Shown here in pieces: positions 7,258 to 10,161 of a stretch of 10,161 bases of DNA (the first letter of the stretch is position 1; the number at the start of each line of letters is the position of its first letter). A model generated the notes under the pieces. That model was not told the origin of the DNA. It worked only from the letters and a program-made list of their open reading frames with translations, and ran no database searches. Origin of the DNA: Piscirickettsiaceae bacterium. GTDB taxonomy: Bacteria; Pseudomonadota; Gammaproteobacteria; Nitrosococcales; Methylophagaceae. The position numbers and the translations under genes were made by a program. Where the stretch lies: NCBI GenBank assembly GCA_030620285.1, contig JAUXFA010000019.1, positions 1-10,161 on the forward strand, in the 5' to 3' direction.

Positions 7258-7779
7258 ATGACAACCGCCTCCCTATCAGAAATCCATCATGGTGTTTTAA
7301 TGAATATTTCTGGTTGTGGCGTTCTTATTATTGGCCAGGCGGGTATTGGCAAAAGTAGTTTGGCATTAGAACTACTACACCATGGTCACCTTCTTATTGC
7401 CGATGATGCTGTTGAATTCTCTCGTCATAATGCTGATGTCACCGGAACCAGTCCCGCTATGCTCTCCCAGCTCCTGCATTGCCGAGAGTTAGGAATCATT
7501 TCCGTTACTGATTTGTTTGGCCATAAGGCCTGGCAATCACACATTAATTTAGATTATGTCATCCACTTACAAAAAAATCTTTTGCTGCCCAGTGCACTTA
7601 CCCTAAAACCAAGCTTCTACACGATTTGTGGGAAACATTTCCCCCAGTTAGCTCTCGATATCAATACACCGGCATCACTCCACCATCGCATTGTGACATG
7701 GCTGTCTATGCAGTTAACAAACAACCGTGCTGAAAACATATTACACCATCGGCAACACGCTAAAATGATGGCACAATGA
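7258..7779 (+). CDS. hprK: HPr kinase/phosphorylase, short C-terminal-domain form
   Basis: HprK phosphorylates HPr on Ser46 and, in bifunctional members, removes that phosphate. This protein is 173 residues against about 310 for full-length HprK. It lacks the N-terminal domain and begins at the catalytic domain, as short alphaproteobacterial forms do. Seen are the family's IHGVLM segment with His10-His11, the P-loop GQAGIGKSS at 26-34, ALELLHHGHLLIADDAVEF with Asp49-Asp50, and CRELGIISVTDLFG around 75-88, a version of the HprK signature IRGLGIINVRTLFG that keeps the Arg but has Glu for the next Gly. The usual C-terminal PGRN loop is not recognisable. The P-loop is followed by Ser where Glu or Asp is usual. 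It begins six bases after ptsN with no strong ribosome site. HPr downstream retains Ser46, so a kinase role is plausible; phosphorylase activity is doubtful. These activity inferences rest on motif reading alone. Confidence 0.85.
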   Translation: MTTASLSEIHHGVLMNISGCGVLIIGQAGIGKSSLALELLHHGHLLIADDAVEFSRHNADVTGTSPAMLSQLLHCRELGIISVTDLFGHKAWQSHINLDYVIHLQKNLLLPSALTLKPSFYTICGKHFPQLALDINTPASLHHRIVTWLSMQLTNNRAENILHHRQHAKMMAQ

Positions 7780-7818
7780 CACTCTTATTCCCGCCTATCG
7801 ATAAACACAGGAAAGTTT

Positions 7819-8223
7819 ATGACCGTAGCAATTTTAATCGTATCGCATAACCAAATTGGTACCGAGTTAGTCAATACTGCACGGCAGATGCTGTCTTCAA
7901 GCCCATTGCCCACTAAGGTGATTTCGATTGGAATTGATGATGATCCTGAACATATTTCAGCCCAATTGCACGATGAAGCTGAGGGGTTAGATCAAGGCAA
8001 TGGCATTTTGGTATTAACCGATATGTTTGGTTCAACTCCCTGTAATATTGCTTGTGCGGTGTCAGATCGTAATGACGTGCGTATCGTATCCGGTCTCAAT
8101 TTACCAATGTTAATCCGAGTATTCAATTACCCTAATTTGAGCCTTGATGAACTCAAGATAAAAGCGATGACGGGAGGGCAAGAGGGCATTGCTTGCGTGC
8201 TCGATTTGAAAGGTAAATCATGA
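7819..8223 (+). CDS. mannose-family PTS EIIA protein
   Basis: This is a stand-alone EIIA domain of the mannose/sorbose PTS family (the ManX N-terminal domain type). The 134 residues contain the phosphorylation histidine His10 in ILIVSHNQIG. The motif VLTDMFGSTPCNIA lies at 65-78, followed by SGLNLPMLIRVF at 91-102 and a C-terminal TGGQEGI. No EIIB, EIIC or EIID partner is present, so it is probably a regulatory phosphate acceptor and not part of a sugar transporter. A ribosome site AGGA at 7809-7812 precedes the ATG. A 39-base gap separates it from hprK, where rapZ is commonly found in related clusters. Its stop overlaps the ptsH start as ATGA, which ties its production to that of HPr. Confidence 0.92.
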   Translation: MTVAILIVSHNQIGTELVNTARQMLSSSPLPTKVISIGIDDDPEHISAQLHDEAEGLDQGNGILVLTDMFGSTPCNIACAVSDRNDVRIVSGLNLPMLIRVFNYPNLSLDELKIKAMTGGQEGIACVLDLKGKS

Positions 8224-8489
8224 TCGAGCAAACATTCACTATTATCAATAAACTTGGTTTGCATGCCCGTGCTGCTGCCAAACTTGTCACTACCTCATCA
8301 CAATTTGAAGCTGATATTCAGATCACTAAAGGCAAGCGTACCGTTAATGGTAAAAGCATAATGGGACTGATGATGTTAGCTGCTGCCAAAGGCACTGAAA
8401 TTACGGTCTGTGCGGATGGTGATGATGCCCAACAGGCAATTCAAAGTATCGAGTTACTCATTAATGATTACTTTGAGGAAGGCGAATGA
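8220..8489 (+). CDS. ptsH: phosphocarrier protein HPr
   Basis: HPr passes phosphate from enzyme I to the EIIA proteins. The 89-residue protein has the active-site histidine at His15 in KLGLHARAAAKL and the regulatory serine Ser46 in NGKSIMGLMML, the site used by HprK. Keeping both sites in a cluster that also encodes HprK suggests dual control by His and Ser phosphorylation. The start overlaps the stop of the EIIA gene (ATGA at 8220-8223) and its own stop overlaps the ptsI start (ATGA at 8486-8489), so three proteins are translationally coupled. It could be called npr in a strictly nitrogen-PTS naming, but only one HPr-like protein is seen here. Confidence 0.96.
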   Translation: MIEQTFTIINKLGLHARAAAKLVTTSSQFEADIQITKGKRTVNGKSIMGLMMLAAAKGTEITVCADGDDAQQAIQSIELLINDYFEEGE

Positions 8490-10161
8490 CCCTCGAATTA
8501 CAAGGCATTGGGGTTTCGCGTGGCATCGCTATTGGTCGCGCACATATTCTATTTCACAATCAACCGGATGTGCGTGAATACCTTATCCCTGCCTTTAGTA
8601 TTGATCAGGAAGTTGACCGATTAATTAGCGCCACTGAGCAAGCTAGGGAGCAACTCAAAGCAATTCGCGATCATATTCCCGCTAATGCACCAGCGGATGT
8701 AGCCTCCTTTATTGATACTCATTTACTGATGCTCAATGACTCATCGCTGACCAAAGTACCGATTGAAATGATTCAATCTCGTCGTTGCAACGCTGAGTGG
8801 GCTTTGCAATTACAACGTGATGCCTTGATCAATGTATTCAATGAAATGGATGATCCATACTTGCGCACTCGCCAGGATGATGTTGATCATGTTGTTAATC
8901 GAATTCATCGAATTTTGGCTGATGAAAATGTTGTTGATCATGAAGTCCCTGATGGCCGTTTAAAAGGCCATATTATTATTGCCGAAGACTTAACGCCTGC
9001 CGATACCGTATTAATGCAACATCAAGGGATTGCGGCTTTTGTAACCGAACATGGTGGTGCAACATCTCACACCACTATCTTAGCCCGAAGTTTAGGGATC
9101 CCTGCCATTGTTGGTATTGAGTCGGTTAGGCGCTATATTCAAGATAATGAGCCACTAATCCTCGATGGTGAAACCGGTACAGTTATCGCCGGTGCAGATG
9201 AATCAACAATCGATGAATATCAGCAACGATTAGTCGCTTTTAAACATCATATTGCCTCTCTCAGCCGTTTTAAATCACAGCCGACTAAAACGCAAAACAA
9301 TAAGGCAATTACCCTACTCGTCAATGCAGAACTACCTGAGGATATTCAAGGCATCAGTAATGCTGGCGCAGAGGGAATTGGACTTTATCGTACCGAGTTT
9401 TTATATATGAATCGTAGCTCGCCACCAGAGGAAGAAGAGCAGTTAGCGGCTTATCGTGATGTTGTTGAAAGCATGAATGGTCACCCCGTCACTATTCGAA
9501 CCTTTGATCTGGGAGCTGATAAAACGGTTGATGGTGGTCGAAGCATTGGACCCACGTCAACCAATCCTGCACTGGGCTTGCGCGCTATTCGCCTATGTCT
9601 AAATCATCCCAATATGTTTCGTACTCAATTGCGCGCTATTTTGCGCGCATCTGCATTTGGCAAGATTAAAATCATGTTTCCAATGATTTCCAATTGTCAG
9701 GAATTAACACAAGCACAGCGTCTGTTATCAATGTGTAAGGAAGAGCTTGATAATGAAGGTCTAGAATATGACCGCCATATTGAAACCGGTGTGATGATTG
9801 AAATACCTGCCAGTGCAGTCTGTGCTGAAATGTTTGCTCAGAAAGTTGATTTTCTCTCCATAGGTACCAATGATCTCATTCAATATACCTTGGCTGTCGA
9901 CCGTATTGATGATCAGGTCAACTATCTCTATGACCCTTTACATCCTGCCGTCTTACGGTTAATTAAAATGACATTAGATGCCGGTAAAAATCAACATACT
10001 CCGGTATCAATGTGTGGTGAAATGGCAGGCGACCCACGCTTTACAAGACTTCTGCTGGCGATGGGATTGGAAAACTTTAGCATGCATCCCAATGCTTTAT
10101 TAGAAGTCAAACAGATCATTAATGAAACTAATCTGAATAGCTTGCCAAGTCGGATCGTAGC
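8486..10161 (+). CDS. ptsI: PTS enzyme I (phosphoenolpyruvate-protein phosphotransferase), 3' end outside window
   Basis: Enzyme I takes phosphate from phosphoenolpyruvate and hands it to HPr. The frame opens at ATG 8486 and stays open for 558 codons to the window edge; E. coli EI has 575 residues, so only a few C-terminal residues should be missing. It begins directly at the EI domain (LQGIGVSRGIAIGRA), without the GAF domain of PtsP, so it is standard EI and not EI-Ntr. The phosphohistidine is His195 in GGATSHTTILARSLGIPAI. The PEP-binding barrel shows EGIGLYRTEFLYM, the strand TIRTFDLGADK, MFPMIS, GVMIEIPA, DFLSIGTNDLIQY and the catalytic cysteine Cys510 in SMCGEMAGDP. It is coupled to ptsH by an ATGA overlap. 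No interruption or missing key residue was seen. Confidence 0.96.
   Translation, partial: MTLELQGIGVSRGIAIGRAHILFHNQPDVREYLIPAFSIDQEVDRLISATEQAREQLKAIRDHIPANAPADVASFIDTHLLMLNDSSLTKVPIEMIQSRRCNAEWALQLQRDALINVFNEMDDPYLRTRQDDVDHVVNRIHRILADENVVDHEVPDGRLKGHIIIAEDLTPADTVLMQHQGIAAFVTEHGGATSHTTILARSLGIPAIVGIESVRRYIQDNEPLILDGETGTVIAGADESTIDEYQQRLVAFKHHIASLSRFKSQPTKTQNNKAITLLVNAELPEDIQGISNAGAEGIGLYRTEFLYMNRSSPPEEEEQLAAYRDVVESMNGHPVTIRTFDLGADKTVDGGRSIGPTSTNPALGLRAIRLCLNHPNMFRTQLRAILRASAFGKIKIMFPMISNCQELTQAQRLLSMCKEELDNEGLEYDRHIETGVMIEIPASAVCAEMFAQKVDFLSIGTNDLIQYTLAVDRIDDQVNYLYDPLHPAVLRLIKMTLDAGKNQHTPVSMCGEMAGDPRFTRLLLAMGLENFSMHPNALLEVKQIINETNLNSLPSRIV

Noticed and set aside
1..10161. CRISPR arrays, tRNA or rRNA genes, insertion sequences, attachment sites and long repeats.
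   Set aside because: Reading the window showed compact colinear housekeeping genes with no repeat-spacer pattern, transposase-like protein or RNA gene.

Overview
All genes in this 10.2 kb window read on the plus strand. They are ordinary bacterial core genes, densely packed and often overlapping by ATGA. Protein similarity as recalled from E. coli and other proteobacteria, the rpoN-hpf-ptsN-hprK order and the AT-leaning codon use (many TTA Leu, CAA Gln) point to a gammaproteobacterium. A marine or methylotrophic lineage such as Methylophaga or its relatives would fit, but this placement is low confidence and rests only on recognition of families and gene order.

Region 1 (1-3138) is the S-adenosylmethionine methyl cycle: metK (start outside the window, interrupted by an in-frame TAA at 215-217), ahcY and metF. 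Together they make SAM, remove the S-adenosylhomocysteine left by methyltransferases, and supply the methyl group that regenerates methionine. The methionine synthase itself is not here.

Region 2 (3149-4827) is a tungstate-type ABC transporter, permease tupB and ATPase tupC, joined by an ATGA overlap. It lies directly behind metF and has no substrate-binding protein gene tupA next to it.

Region 3 (4828-4954) is the only sizeable intergenic gap, 127 bases. It carries a near-consensus sigma-54 (-24/-12) promoter placed to drive rpoN, the sigma-54 gene itself. It also holds a ten-codon reading frame whose stop overlaps the rpoN GTG start.

Region 4 (4955-10161) is the rpoN-hpf-ptsN-hprK-EIIA(Man)-ptsH-ptsI cluster. 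It looks like a regulatory rather than a sugar-transporting PTS: EI, HPr with both His15 and Ser46, a mannose-family EIIA, the nitrogen-type EIIA (PtsN) and a short, divergent HPr kinase are present, but no EIIB or EIIC. The gene usually found between hprK and the EIIA gene (rapZ) and the one usually found before rpoN (lptB) are absent at those positions. ptsI runs off the right edge.

No wholly new system is visible. The points most worth a second look are the interrupted metK with a shift in codon use, the sigma-54 site in front of rpoN with its overlapping mini-ORF, the short HprK, and the tupA-less transporter. No gene-free stretch exceeds 300 bases, and I saw no tRNA, rRNA, CRISPR array, insertion sequence or long repeat.
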